A stretch of DNA of 64,000 nucleotides from Bacillus sp. cl95. Its GTDB lineage: Bacteria; Bacillota; Bacilli; Bacillales; Cytobacillaceae. A program made the position numbers and the translations under genes. The stretch covers positions 654,194 through 718,193 of the forward strand of contig NZ_FOYF01000002.1 in NCBI RefSeq assembly GCF_900115925.1. The letters run 5' to 3'. Below are positions 44,449 through 53,761 of the stretch, in pieces. The stretch's first letter is position 1. Each line of letters opens with the position of its first letter. Below the pieces are notes generated by a model that saw nothing but the letters and a program-made list of their open reading frames with translations, was not told the DNA's origin and ran no database searches.

Positions 44449-46638
44449 TTGAGCAGAGTAATTATTGCAGAAAAACCATCTGTTGCAAAAAACATTGCGG
44501 AGGCTTTAAAAATAAGAGGTAGAAACGATGGATATTTTGAAGGGAATGGCTATTTTATTACATGGGCTTTTGGTCATCTTCTTCAGCTCTACGATGCAAA
44601 AGATTATGATGAAAAGATGGCGAAATGGAATATGGATAACTTTCCTTTTATTCCACCATACTTCCGCTACAAGGTAAAAAGTGATCCAAAAAATAAGGGG
44701 AAAGAAGACTTAGGAGCAAAGAAGCAACTTAAAATAATATATAACTTAATTAAACGAGATGATGTGGATATGATTATATCTGCTTGCGATTTTGATCGTG
44801 AAGGTCAAATTATTGGTGATACCATTATTTACAATCTAAAGACACAGAAACAGGTCTTTCGGCTATTATTAAACGAATGGACACCTGATGAAGTGTTAAA
44901 AGGTCTTCAACAAATAAAGCCGAATTCGGAGATGAGGTCTCTTCAAGATGCAGGTATTGGCCGTCAATGGGCTGATTGGGTGATTGGAATCAATTTAACT
45001 TCGGTTGCTACATTGAAATATCAGAAAGGTAAAGGAAAGGCACTTAATATTGGTAGGGTTCTAATGCCAACATTGAAAATTATTTATGATCGTGATAAAG
45101 CAATTGAAAATTTTGAACCAGATCAATATTTTAAATTGGCAGGATCCTTTAAGACAGACGAGGGAAAAGAATATGAAGGCACTTATTTTGAAAATGAAGA
45201 GGATAAATTTAAAAATAAGGATAGTCTCGAATTAATTAAACAAGCTCTATTGAATCAAACAGCAACCATCAATGATAAACAGGTTGAACTGAAACGAGAG
45301 TATCCACCATTCTTATTTAATCTTTCAAATTTACAAGGCTTTATTACAAGCAAATACAAAGGGTGGACTTCTGATAAAGTATTAAAAGTTGCACAGTCAC
45401 TTTACGAGAAGAAATACATTACGTATCCAAGAACGGCAAGTGTTGTTTTAGAAGAAAGCCTTGTAGGTAAAGCAGCAAAGGTATTAGAAAATTTGAAAAG
45501 AGGACTACCTTATGAACATGAAATCAATTTCATAAAGCATAAGCGAGTTTTTGATAATTCAAAAGTGGATAGTCATAGCGCCATCATTCCAACGTACTTG
45601 ATTCCAAAGTCCTTAACAAGGGAGGAAGAGATTGTTTATACAGCTATAAAAAATCGATTCATTATGCAGTTTATGCCTATTGCTGAACATGAAGAAACAA
45701 AGATCTATACAAGAATCAATAATAGCAAAATCAATGGAATATTTATCTCTAGGGGCAAGGTTCAACTTGTTGATGGGTGGAAAAAGGTGGAGAAAATTGA
45801 ATCAAAGGATACGATTTTACCACTAGTACGTGTAAATGATTCAGTAAGTATTATCGATTACAATCTTAGTTCACATACTACAAAACCACCTAAGCATCAT
45901 ACTGAAAAAACACTACTAAGAGTGATGGAAACATGTGGGAAAGGTCAAGAAGACGAAGAAAGTGAAGAAATGATGGCTGCTATTTTAAGTGGCTATAGTA
46001 TAGGTACGCCAGCTACTAGGGCAGAAACGATTAAGAAACTCAAAGATGTTGGTTATATTGATACTCAAAACAAAAATCTAATTTGTACTGAACTAGGTAA
46101 AAGACTAATAGAGACATTTCCAGTAAAAGAATTATTTGACTTAGAATTCACTGGGAGATTGGAAAAAACTCTCTCTGATATAGAGAAACGAAAGTTCACA
46201 AAAGAAAGTTTTTTGGATTTAATATTCGACTTTACAACAAAATCTGTTGCAACAATAAAAAATGAGAGAGACATCATCATTCACGAGGTTTCTTATGAAA
46301 ATAAATCTGTTGAGGTGTTAGGGAAATGTCCAATATGTGGGAATGGAGTTGTTGAAGGACAAAAAGGGTTTGGCTGTAGCAATTGGAAAAATGGCTGCAA
46401 ATTTGTCATTTGGAAAAACGATAAGTTTTTGGCAACGATGAAAAAGAAACCTACCAAAACATTGGTAAAAGCACTGTTGAAAAATGGAACGGGAATAGTA
46501 AAGGGACTTACAAGCAAAAAAGGGAATAAATTCGATGCTAATTTGAGGTATGAAAAAAATCCAGATAATGAATATTTTAGTTGGAAGATGGAGTTTCTGA
46601 ATAGCACACCGAAAAATAATACTAAAGACATTGGTTAA
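44449..46638 (+). CDS. topB: DNA topoisomerase III, plasmid/ICE type
   Basis: 729 residues, complete. TOPRIM AEKPSVAKN and DFDREGQ; active Tyr in YITYPRTAS; GIGTPATRAETIKKL segment present, unlike the truncated copy at 40757; C-terminal zinc-finger-like CPICG..GCSNWKNGC. Type IA enzyme that decatenates DNA, common on conjugative elements of Gram-positive bacteria. TTG start with GGAGGT upstream. Strong terminator behind. Its presence beside the broken core topB suggests arrival with the island. Confidence 0.93.
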   Translation: MSRVIIAEKPSVAKNIAEALKIRGRNDGYFEGNGYFITWAFGHLLQLYDAKDYDEKMAKWNMDNFPFIPPYFRYKVKSDPKNKGKEDLGAKKQLKIIYNLIKRDDVDMIISACDFDREGQIIGDTIIYNLKTQKQVFRLLLNEWTPDEVLKGLQQIKPNSEMRSLQDAGIGRQWADWVIGINLTSVATLKYQKGKGKALNIGRVLMPTLKIIYDRDKAIENFEPDQYFKLAGSFKTDEGKEYEGTYFENEEDKFKNKDSLELIKQALLNQTATINDKQVELKREYPPFLFNLSNLQGFITSKYKGWTSDKVLKVAQSLYEKKYITYPRTASVVLEESLVGKAAKVLENLKRGLPYEHEINFIKHKRVFDNSKVDSHSAIIPTYLIPKSLTREEEIVYTAIKNRFIMQFMPIAEHEETKIYTRINNSKINGIFISRGKVQLVDGWKKVEKIESKDTILPLVRVNDSVSIIDYNLSSHTTKPPKHHTEKTLLRVMETCGKGQEDEESEEMMAAILSGYSIGTPATRAETIKKLKDVGYIDTQNKNLICTELGKRLIETFPVKELFDLEFTGRLEKTLSDIEKRKFTKESFLDLIFDFTTKSVATIKNERDIIIHEVSYENKSVEVLGKCPICGNGVVEGQKGFGCSNWKNGCKFVIWKNDKFLATMKKKPTKTLVKALLKNGTGIVKGLTSKKGNKFDANLRYEKNPDNEYFSWKMEFLNSTPKNNTKDIG

Positions 46639-46658
46639 TTTTTAACCAGTGTCTTTTT
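46624..46658 (+). terminator. Terminator after second topB
   Basis: AAAGACATTGGTTAA / TTAACCAGTGTCTTT with T5. Confidence 0.9.
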
Positions 46659-47310
46659 GTAATATTGAAACTAGATAAAGAGATTTATAAAAAGAATCAG
46701 AATATAAAATGCAAAAGATGGAACTCCGTGATAAAAACGGACATGGGGAAAGTGCTTGCAGTAATCTTGTTTGGTTTATCTGAGAATGGTAATTAAGATT
46801 TACTATTTTTACCATATTTTGCATTAGTCTTTGATAAATAATTTGCTAACTTCTTACTGGATAAAAGACTCCTCTAATTCACTATTATGTAAGTAGGGGT
46901 AGCGTCAGAAAAATTCGTATAGACACAGTATTGAAATTAAATCGCACAATTAGTTCTTCTATTAATGTATTTTTTCGGAAAAGACGAAGAATCTCTTGGT
47001 GATTCCGGCCATTGGAATGTATCACCTTTGACATTGTTTTTACCACAGAATGACAAAGAATGTACCAAAGAATGACAGACTGTTTACCACTGCAATTTAT
47101 CTGGTGATAAAAAAACCATAGTTTTGAGAATCAAAATGTTATAGAAATTGATTGACTTTCAATATGATCAGTCTTCTGCAAACGGTCCAGATTAACTCTT
47201 GTATTACTTAGTAGACCATTACTGCGCAACAAGGTATTCTATAATTTGTAAAAAATAAGAACAAAGACTTTTTATCTTTTGGTATAAATTTAGTGTGAAG
47301 ATACGAGATA
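46659..47310. other. Gap of about 650 bp without gene
   Basis: AT-rich. Around 47000-47140 there is a string GGTGATTCCGGCCATTGGAA, GTATCACCTTTGACATTG and repeated AATGACAAAGAATG/AGAATGACAGACTG that looks like a decayed insertion-sequence end (IS21-like by impression). No transposase frame remains. Confidence 0.3.
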
Positions 47311-47360
47311 TTGTGAAGTTATTCACTTAAACTAAAGTGGCAGAATAGTTAAAGAAGCCT
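47311..47360 (+). repeat. Array repeat unit 1 (no hairpin)
   Basis: TTGTGAAG..CACTTAAACTAAAGTGGCAG..TAGTTAAAGAAG: the two arms joined without a hairpin. First unit, border of the array. Confidence 0.7.
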
Positions 47361-47383
47361 ATGTAATTTTGGAGGTGTTTTAT

Positions 47384-47665
47384 ATGGTTACTCCTGAAGA
47401 ACAATTAGAACATTATATAATTTCTTCAAAAGAACTATTAACTATAGAAGACATTAAAGAATTAGAACATTTTTTTAATCACAGGGAATACGAGATGGCT
47501 TTTGAAGGTTTAATCATTGAACTTACAAATATAGATAAGTATCCAAATAACTTTAGTTTTTCACATTGGAAGAGTCTTGGTAAACATTTTAAACTTGATA
47601 AAGAAACGGTTTTTGACGAATATATTTGGGAAAAGTTCATGAAATGGGGTAAATCATATTTATGA
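47384..47665 (+). CDS. MafI-like immunity protein
   Basis: 93 residues, all-helical and acidic. Starts MVTPEEQLEHYIISSKELLT; core ELEHFFNHREYEMAFEGLII resembles the MafI immunity family (protection from MafB-type toxins). ATG at 47384 has TTGGAGGTG upstream. Overlaps the next gene by 4 bases. No toxin gene is adjacent. Confidence 0.7.
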   Translation: MVTPEEQLEHYIISSKELLTIEDIKELEHFFNHREYEMAFEGLIIELTNIDKYPNNFSFSHWKSLGKHFKLDKETVFDEYIWEKFMKWGKSYL

Positions 47666-47880
47666 ATACTAAAAATATTGAAAATAGAGAAGAATTTATT
47701 TCGTTTATTGATGAACTAAAGAAAGATTTATTTGCTAATAAAACAGAATGGGAAAACTTAACCTTAGAGGACTACTTGGAAGCTATTAAAGGATGGATGG
47801 AAGATACAAATTCTTTGCCTAGTAACCCAAACTGGAGTACCTTTGCTGAAATTCTTATGTCAGGAAAATTCTATGAGTAA
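47662..47880 (+). CDS. DUF7660-like protein
   Basis: 72 residues; REEFISFIDELKKDLFANKT and WENLTLEDYLEAIKGWMED fit the DUF7660 pattern found among immunity genes. ATGA overlap with the MafI-like gene means coupled translation. Probable immunity-type protein. Confidence 0.7.
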   Translation: MNTKNIENREEFISFIDELKKDLFANKTEWENLTLEDYLEAIKGWMEDTNSLPSNPNWSTFAEILMSGKFYE

Positions 47881-47889
47881 TAATTTCTT

Positions 47890-47980
47890 ATTATGCTAAC
47901 GGGGGCGTTGATCTAGGAAGGATTAACGCTTTTTATGTTGAACTTACTTATTGAACAAACAATGCAGTTTAGTTTAATTA
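47890..47980 (+). repeat. Array repeat unit 2
   Basis: CTAACGGGGGC, hairpin GCGTTGATC/GGATTAACGC with T5, then TTATTGAACAAACAATGCAGTTTAG. Confidence 0.8.
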
Positions 47981-48034
47981 GCAAAAGCCAAAGTACATAG
48001 TTACATATGTATCCTATTCATAGGAGGTGTTCTC

Positions 48035-48151
48035 ATGAGAGAAGTTCTTTCAAATCTACTTGAAGATAAACATATAGAGAATTATCCTTTGTTTAAGGAG
48101 TTTGTTTTTGAAAGGACAGATATATATGATAGCTTAGTTTGTCTAATTTAG
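48035..48151 (+). CDS. Short ORF, 38 aa, probably a gene fragment
   Basis: ATG with AGGAGGTG upstream. Product starts MREVLSNLLEDKHIENYPLF, helical. Strong ribosome binding site but very short; may be an N-terminal fragment of a lost array gene. 21 bp before the DUF2711 gene. Confidence 0.5.
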   Translation: MREVLSNLLEDKHIENYPLFKEFVFERTDIYDSLVCLI

Positions 48152-48172
48152 TGCCTAACAGGAGGTAATACT

Positions 48173-48850
48173 TTGTTAGATTATATTTGGATTGATGACA
48201 AATCTCCCATTTTAAAACAACTTCCGAGCAACTTTAAATCCGCAGCAATATTACTCCACCCTTTTGTCCAAATGCCTTCAGGGTGGGAGGAAACTATGAG
48301 AAAAAACCCTTGCCAACACATCTATCCAAGTAATGAAGAGATCTATAATATTGGAAAGCCTGTTTCTTGGAGGGAAATTATGTCTTATAGTGGGCTAGAG
48401 TCTTACAAAGAGCTAGCCGTAGCCTTGTTAACCTCCATCGGTGCTTTCAAAAAAGGATTTGAAAGAGAAGACTTGGCTGATAAGTTAAATTTAAACCTAA
48501 AATCAGACCTTTACTATCCAACAGAAGATAGTACATCTGTATTTTTGTTAGATAGTTTACTGAAAGTCATTTGCTCAAAAGGTGCTTGTAAATTATATTT
48601 TTCAAATCCAATCTTCGATAACAGTGGGTTATTAAATTTAAATGATACTACTCCTTTAGATATATGTAACCTATCGGATAACGAGTTAATTGTGACTGAT
48701 GAAAATATGGATTACGCTTTTATGAGTTTGTATGACTCCTTTGCAACCTTGTTATTTACGAAAGATAAAAATATTGAGCATATTGTCCAATCGATGAAAT
48801 GCGAAGGTGTTATATGTGAACAAAGAACGTTTATTAACTGGTATTTTTAA
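48173..48850 (+). CDS. DUF2711-family protein
   Basis: 225 residues from a TTG with AGGAGG upstream. LDYIWIDDKSPILKQLPSNF and ILLHPFVQMPSGWEETMRKN are family-like openings. Cytosolic, mixed alpha/beta. Function unknown; the family is frequent among Bacillus accessory genes. Confidence 0.7.
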   Translation: MLDYIWIDDKSPILKQLPSNFKSAAILLHPFVQMPSGWEETMRKNPCQHIYPSNEEIYNIGKPVSWREIMSYSGLESYKELAVALLTSIGAFKKGFEREDLADKLNLNLKSDLYYPTEDSTSVFLLDSLLKVICSKGACKLYFSNPIFDNSGLLNLNDTTPLDICNLSDNELIVTDENMDYAFMSLYDSFATLLFTKDKNIEHIVQSMKCEGVICEQRTFINWYF

Positions 48851-48889
48851 ATTTGGAACCAAATAATAAGAGATAAAGAGGTGATATGT

Positions 48890-49078
48890 TTGAAGTATTC
48901 TAAATTAATTATTACAACCTCCTGTTTATTTGTTTTGATCGCTGGGATAATCGGTATAATCAATTTTGTAGAACAAAATAATAGACCGATTTTCGTACTA
49001 ATATTAGGTTCAATTGTATTGGTGTTGCAGCAAATATTGTTGAGAGCCGCGAAAAATAAACTCATTAATTTTCATTAA
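48890..49078 (+). CDS. Two-helix membrane protein, 62 aa
   Basis: TTG start with AGAGGTGATATG upstream. Two hydrophobic helices (LIITTSCLFVLIAGIIGIIN; FVLILGSIVLVLQQILL) and a basic C-terminus. Size and topology resemble bacteriocin-immunity peptides, but no family is recognised. Confidence 0.65.
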   Translation: MKYSKLIITTSCLFVLIAGIIGIINFVEQNNRPIFVLILGSIVLVLQQILLRAAKNKLINFH

Positions 49079-49138
49079 GAGTGTCATTTAGGTAGCTTTT
49101 CTTATTGAGGTAACCGGACTGGAAAACGAAAGAATTGG

Positions 49139-49678
49139 GTGTTGAAATTGTACGATAACATAAAACAATTATTTGAAGGTACACGTTCGTTATCACTATT
49201 TCTTATAGAAAATGAAGATTTTAGTCACAAGGATTCCGAGTCATCTGATACATATTCATGTGGATATGTATCAATCCTTTTAGATGGGGAACGCCTTCTA
49301 AATATAAGTGGAACGGAACACTATTTTTCGGATATAAGGGATGAGGCTTTTGGACTGAAAGTAGAATCAGGGTGGAATAAATTTACGATATTAGGTAAAC
49401 GACGACCACGGCTTGAATTCGGCGAAGCTTATTATGACACACCAGATTTTTCTGAACTATGGTGTTATACTTCGCTTGATAATTGCGAAATCAAAGTAGA
49501 ATTGGAGGTTGTAGAAGAAGAACTATCTGACCCGTATTCTGAGCACGTAAAGAGTGTAAAAGTCTTAAAGGCAATTATAATAAAATCACCTACTAAAACA
49601 GTATATATAGGTCAGAGAGATTTGGCATATGTATTGATTGTGACCACGGATATAAGAAAAATGCAATTTGATGTCTAA
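49139..49678 (+). CDS. Uncharacterised 179-aa protein
   Basis: GTG or TTG (49142) start with a weak ribosome binding site. LYDNIKQLFEGTRSLSLFLI, a conserved-looking SGWNKFTILGKRRPR, and acidic VEVVEEELSDPYSE. Soluble alpha/beta. Not recognised; array context suggests an immunity-type role. Confidence 0.7.
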   Translation: MLKLYDNIKQLFEGTRSLSLFLIENEDFSHKDSESSDTYSCGYVSILLDGERLLNISGTEHYFSDIRDEAFGLKVESGWNKFTILGKRRPRLEFGEAYYDTPDFSELWCYTSLDNCEIKVELEVVEEELSDPYSEHVKSVKVLKAIIIKSPTKTVYIGQRDLAYVLIVTTDIRKMQFDV

Positions 49679-49955
49679 CTTAACTAACGGTTGCTCTTCT
49701 TCAATAAGAATAAAATTAAAGAACCTTATTTGAGGTCCTTTATTAATATTTGATTATTTCTGTGAGACTAATAAGTTTGTGAGAGAATACACTTGAACTA
49801 ACATATTCGATGATCCTGGAAGGATTACGTACTTTTTTTGTTGAACTTCTTATGAAGCTAAAGGGCAGGATTGTTGAAGAAGAAAAAATATGGTGCATAA
49901 TCCAGGAAGGATTTATGCACCTTTCTATTGAAATTAATGTGTACAACAATAAGAA
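49679..49955 (+). repeat. Array repeat unit 3 (multiple modules)
   Basis: CTAACGGTTGC arm, an AAAGAACCT/AGGTCCTTT hairpin, a full GTTTGTGAGAGAA..CTTGAACTAAC arm, a GATCCTGGAAGGATT hairpin with T7, CTAAAGGGCAGGATTGTTGAAGAAG, then a third hairpin GTGCATAATCC/GGATTTATGCAC. Three terminator modules in tandem. Confidence 0.75.
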
Positions 49956-49967
49956 GGAATGACAATA

Positions 49968-50387
49968 GTGAATATTAATTTTGAAGAGTTTGTCTTTAGA
50001 AATGATGATGACTTAGAAATTATTAATGATGCAAATTGGATTATTACAACTAGAAAGCATGATTTAGCCTTAATGACTGAAGGAGAAAAAACAATTATCC
50101 ATATTCTCAGGCTTGTTGGTGAAGTTGGTAATGGAGGATTTGAACAATACTTTTATAATACTCAAGGACAATTTTTACCAGAGACACTTGATGCCTTAGA
50201 GCGGATAAATGATTCTAATGTGAAATCATTATTCCAAAAAGCTGTTATATGTTTTAATTCGGATAAAGTAGAAACGCTAAAAGAAGAAGAGTGGTATAAA
50301 CTAGATAAACAATTTTATAATTATGATATGTATCTATATAAATTAATGGTTAAGTATATTCGAGACAATATTGAACAGTTTGTTTAA
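49968..50387 (+). CDS. DMP19/DUF4375-family protein
   Basis: About 139 residues; GTG at 49968 has AGAAGGA 9 nt upstream. Core LMTEGEKTIIHILRLVGEVG, GNGGFEQYFYNTQGQFLPETL and ALERI are signatures of DMP19-like DUF4375 proteins (the DNA-mimic DMP19 is the named member). Common in toxin-immunity arrays. Acidic. Confidence 0.8.
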   Translation: MNINFEEFVFRNDDDLEIINDANWIITTRKHDLALMTEGEKTIIHILRLVGEVGNGGFEQYFYNTQGQFLPETLDALERINDSNVKSLFQKAVICFNSDKVETLKEEEWYKLDKQFYNYDMYLYKLMVKYIRDNIEQFV

Positions 50388-50399
50388 AAAACTCGATTT

Positions 50400-50610
50400 T
50401 TTCACTAAAATGGGCAGGTTTGTGGGAAAAAGGATATTTTATTCCTGTAAATTGTACCAATGAGATAACTTACCTTTCATGGCTTATAGTTTGTGAAGAA
50501 ATATACTTAAACTAAAGGGTGCAAGAGTTAAAGATTGGGATGGCTGCGGCAATCCCTTTTTTTATTGCACTAACGAAGCAGGATAGTTTAATAAGAGTTA
50601 TAATAAAAAT
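50400..50610 (+). repeat. Array repeat unit 4
   Basis: A degenerate CACTAAAATGGGCAGG arm, then GTTTGTGAAGAAATATACTT..CTAAAGGGTGC at 50488, hairpin GATTGGGATGGCTGCGGCAATC with T7, and ATTGCACTAACGAAGCAGGATAG. Confidence 0.8.
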
Positions 50611-50655
50611 GGAGAATTTTTATTTGTTTTCTATATTAAATAGGAGGTCTTTCCT

Positions 50656-50820
50656 TTGAAGAAAACGAACATTACCTTGATTACATTGGCAATAGTTATT
50701 ACCGTTTTTAATCAGTTTGTTTATCCCATTTTCTTTGATATGCAACCCGATAGTTTAGGTACAGGCTTATCTATAATTTTTGTGGCTTCTGCACTATTAA
50801 ATCATCTTAGGGAAAATTAA
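50656..50820 (+). CDS. Two-helix membrane protein, 54 aa
   Basis: TTG start with AGGAGG 9 nt upstream. Two hydrophobic segments (ITLITLAIVITVFNQFVYPI; LGTGLSIIFVASALLNHL). Not recognised; probable small membrane immunity-type peptide. Confidence 0.6.
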   Translation: MKKTNITLITLAIVITVFNQFVYPIFFDMQPDSLGTGLSIIFVASALLNHLREN

Positions 50821-50880
50821 TAATATACTAATTGGTGCTTGAAAAAAACTCTGAATTGTTATTTAAACTGCTATTCTTGT

Positions 50881-50970
50881 TCCACTAACGGGTGCGTTGA
50901 TCCAGGAAGGATTAACGCCATTTTTGTAGCAATTTTATTGGAAGAATGGAGCAGGAAAGTTTAATTTGGA
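50881..50970 (+). repeat. Array repeat unit 5
   Basis: CACTAACGGGTGC, hairpin GCGTTGATCC AGGAA GGATTAACGC, T5, then a diverged GGAGCAGGAAAGTTTAA arm. Confidence 0.8.
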
Positions 50971-51059
50971 ACAGAAACCGACATAATTATTAAAAGAAAA
51001 GTAGTAGTATTGAACTTAAAGAAGGCAGGTTAGTAAATCATTTTATAGGAGGGAGCCAG

Positions 51060-51329
51060 ATGAAGAAAATTAAAACAAGACATTTATTTGTCACAGCTAT
51101 TTTCTATTTGGGTTGGCATGTTGTTCTTAATACTTTTGAGTTGCTTATGCCGCAACAGTCGTTCTGGAAGATATCACTACTTTGTATAGTAGGTTATCTA
51201 CTTGTGTTTTCCATGTTTCGTTTATGGAAGATTAATATCATGAATTCAACGCCAACTGCATTCATGTGGGTAGCTTTCCTAGTTACATGGATATTTGGAG
51301 GATTTGGTATAAAGTTACTGTTTATTTAA
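51060..51329 (+). CDS. Membrane protein, 89 aa
   Basis: ATG with TAGGAGGGAGCC upstream. Three hydrophobic helices (FVTAIFYLGWHVVLNTF; WKISLLCIVGYLLVFSMF; FMWVAFLVTWIFGGFGIKLL). Not recognised. Array member. Confidence 0.7.
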   Translation: MKKIKTRHLFVTAIFYLGWHVVLNTFELLMPQQSFWKISLLCIVGYLLVFSMFRLWKINIMNSTPTAFMWVAFLVTWIFGGFGIKLLFI

Positions 51330-51335
51330 GGGTAA

Positions 51336-51476
51336 GTGTTACCTATAAATTTTTTCACCATCTTTGTGGTAACAATACTAGGATATTTACTGGGAGAGCT
51401 TATTAGGCTTTTTATATGGCAAAACAATAAAGTGAAAAATAAAATGTCATTTAGTCATGGTTTTATTACCGGATGA
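51336..51476 (+). CDS. Possible 46-aa membrane peptide
   Basis: GTG start close behind the previous stop. One helix, INFFTIFVVTILGYLLGELI, then a basic tail. Weak ribosome binding site (AAGGGTAA). Could be a real overlapping-operon peptide or remnant of a longer membrane gene. Confidence 0.4.
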   Translation: MLPINFFTIFVVTILGYLLGELIRLFIWQNNKVKNKMSFSHGFITG

Positions 51477-51483
51477 AAGATAA

Positions 51484-51545
51484 GGGTGCTGCCTCAGCCT
51501 TTTTTTGCTTGTTCAACTATCGAGCCTAGAAGAAGTGGAATAAAT
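51484..51545 (+). repeat. Array repeat unit 6 (degenerate)
   Basis: AGGGTGC, GCTGCCTCAGC with T7, then GCTTGTTCAACTATCGAGCC.. similar to units 12 and 14 but decayed. Confidence 0.6.
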
Positions 51546-51740
51546 TAATTATTAATATCAGCGGGTTATGTTTATTTAGCTAGACAAGTGGTTTGAAAAA
51601 TGTTGGAACTGAAACCTTTAGTATGGCAGCTCTGTTACGGAGGTGTTTTTTCTTTTTTACAAAACAATGGTAACCATCAGGATTTATTGAGGAAACATAA
51701 TAAAAACCAAAATGGGTTGCTGTAAGGTGGTGAAGTATGG

Positions 51741-51842
51741 ATGAAAAGGTTAATAATTTTAATCCTAGTGATTTCTAGGATTTTTCTCCCAGTTCAACTA
51801 GCAAATGCAAATGTCCTATTGAAATCGGATCGGGTGCGTTGA
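51741..51842 (+). pseudogene. Truncated secreted-protein gene ending in an array repeat
   Basis: MKRLIILILVISRIFLPVQL plus ANANV is a good signal peptide, then VLLKSD, and the frame runs into CGGGTGCGTTGA of the repeat and stops. Only 33 codons remain; the body of the gene is missing exactly where the repeat begins. Confidence 0.6.
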
Positions 51843-51912
51843 TCCATGAAGGATTGAGGCATCTTTTTGTTGATTTCCTTATTGAACAAACGGAGGATAG
51901 GATAGTTAAACA
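51824..51912 (+). repeat. Array repeat unit 7
   Basis: TCGGGTGC, hairpin GCGTTGATCC ATGAA GGATTGAGGC, T5, TTATTGAACAAACGGAG..GGATAGTTAAAC. Confidence 0.75.
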
Positions 51913-51959
51913 AGATCTTCGTCCCTAGGGTAAAGCATGGGTGAGAGATATTTGACATG

Positions 51960-52200
51960 ACCACAAAGGAGGAACAATGAACATGCCCACCACGAGCTCG
52001 TGTGACGCACTTGTACCGAGGAAAAGGAACTCACCGACTGATTGCCTTCAACACCCTTGGAGACCATCTCCTTCGATGTTCGCGAAGGTGAACGCTACAG
52101 CTACACGAGATCAACATCGAGACCGGCGATGAGTATCCCACCTGAGGTGTGTTTCTCGACGTCGTACCATTGCATTGGAACGGCTCGTTTTCACGATAAC
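51960..52200 (+). pseudogene. GC-rich decayed gene fragment
   Basis: A good ribosome binding site (AAAGGAGGAACA) precedes ATGAACATGCCC, but sensible peptide is split across three frames: THLYRGKGTHRLIAFNTLGD, ETISFDVREGERYSYT, INIETGDEYPT and VFLDVVPLHWNGSF. At least two frameshifts. GC content is visibly higher than its surroundings. Family not recognised. Followed by an ACCAGTCC/GGACTGGCT hairpin. Confidence 0.5.
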
Positions 52201-52297
52201 CAGTCCAAAAGTTCAAAGCGGACTGGCTGCTATTCTAGTGCGTTTTTGGTTGTTTTTAAAAATTTCACCTCTCTTTTGAAACTACTTTTACTCATGG

Positions 52298-53509
52298 TTA
52301 CTTTTTAAAAAGAGCAGGTGAAAAGTCTACATCTTCTATCCAAACACTTACATCTTTCTGCTTGTCATGCTTTATCCATACATCACCATTTTGAATTGCG
52401 TCTTGTCTGCGTATCCATGTGAGATAGGAACCAACAGACTGAGGATCTTCATCTAACTCATTTTCTTTTGGAAATGTTATTTGTTTTTGAATGTCTGAGC
52501 CTAAATCTATTTCATATAAGGAGGTGAACATTGTAGGAACTGGACCTTCTTTCCATACTTTGTTTTCCTGTGACCGTGCGACAATCACTTTGGAAGGTGA
52601 CCACCATTCCAAATCTAGGTCCACATATCCGTTCGGAGTATATTCAACCTGTTTGGTGGATGCCTCTATTTCAGCAATTTTAGTGATCTTGTTCTCAACA
52701 AAAAAACGCCCTTCTCCTGAAATATAAGCTAATTGGTTTGATTGTGGTGCCCACTTAGACCAGTCACTAAATCCTAACATCCTACCAATATCTTTGAACA
52801 CTTTTCCATCGGAAGATAGAACACCTAAAGGATTACTGTCCATAGCCCAAGAAGGTGTTGGGGTGCCTAGAAAGCTAATCCACTTTCCGTCATGACTCCA
52901 CTTAAAGTTACCTACATCAACGGCAAATAAATTATTTTCGTCGATTCGGATTGAGTATAATAGCTCCGCTTTTTTCTCATTTAGATTCATATCCTTTGGA
53001 ACTCGATACAATTTAATTGGCTCCCAGCCTGTTGGAAGGCGGTTTGAGCTAGCAGAAACAATAAACTCTCTCCCGTTTGGATACCACTCAAATCCACTAA
53101 CCCCTAACGACACATTTTCAAATCCATAAGGTCTGTCATCTTTTGTCTTTGTAACGTTTAGTACCCATCCTGATGTGAATGCTAGTTCATTTGCAACAGG
53201 AGACCAAGTAAAATAAGAAGTCTGAATGCTATGATATGGTTCATAGTTTTCTTTCCTTTTTGTATCATAAACCCACAGGTTAGACTTCTCTCCCTTCTCA
53301 TCACCGTCGATATACGCAATAAATCTTCCATCATAAGACCACTTTGGTGAATAGACAGATTTATCTTTAGTAAGCTGTATTTCTTGATTCCCTTCTTTTA
53401 TCCATAACTGGTGATCGCGAATAAAAGCAGCCTTCAATGCCACTTCTGCCTTCGTCACAGTTGAGTAATGAAATAAAAGCATCAAAAATAATAAAAATTT
53501 TATTGGCAC
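52298..53509 (-). CDS. Secreted TolB/WD40-like beta-propeller protein
   Basis: 403 residues with signal peptide (MPIKFLLFLMLLFHYSTVTK-AE). Propeller blades like those of TolB/DPP-type proteins: YSPKWSYDGRFIAYIDGD, YFTWSPVANELAFTSG, FKWSHDGKWISFLG, WAPQSNQLAYISG. GTG start with GCAGGAGGG upstream. Opposite strand to the array. Function unknown; no partner visible. Confidence 0.82.
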   Translation of the reverse strand: MPIKFLLFLMLLFHYSTVTKAEVALKAAFIRDHQLWIKEGNQEIQLTKDKSVYSPKWSYDGRFIAYIDGDEKGEKSNLWVYDTKRKENYEPYHSIQTSYFTWSPVANELAFTSGWVLNVTKTKDDRPYGFENVSLGVSGFEWYPNGREFIVSASSNRLPTGWEPIKLYRVPKDMNLNEKKAELLYSIRIDENNLFAVDVGNFKWSHDGKWISFLGTPTPSWAMDSNPLGVLSSDGKVFKDIGRMLGFSDWSKWAPQSNQLAYISGEGRFFVENKITKIAEIEASTKQVEYTPNGYVDLDLEWWSPSKVIVARSQENKVWKEGPVPTMFTSLYEIDLGSDIQKQITFPKENELDEDPQSVGSYLTWIRRQDAIQNGDVWIKHDKQKDVSVWIEDVDFSPALFKK

Positions 53510-53760
53510 GGCAATCCCTCCTGCTAATTATATTTACCTAATAGATTTAGGATAATGCTTATGCAAAGTGAATCGTTCTTTACTCTAGACAGGCAAAATA
53601 GATTTTTTGATCTTTTTGAAATAAAGGAGGGAGAATATAGAAAAAAACGAAAGTTTTGTTATAAGCAGGATTTGTAACTATTCATATTGAAGCAAAGGGG
53701 AGGGGAGTTGCACATTAAATTGGATCATTAATGTCTCATTTGAAACAAATTGCGACATTA
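53510..53760. other. Intergenic stretch
   Basis: AT-rich leader of the minus-strand propeller gene and of the decayed DUF4359 gene. No gene or repeat unit recognised. Confidence 0.4.
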
Positions 53761-53761
53761 A

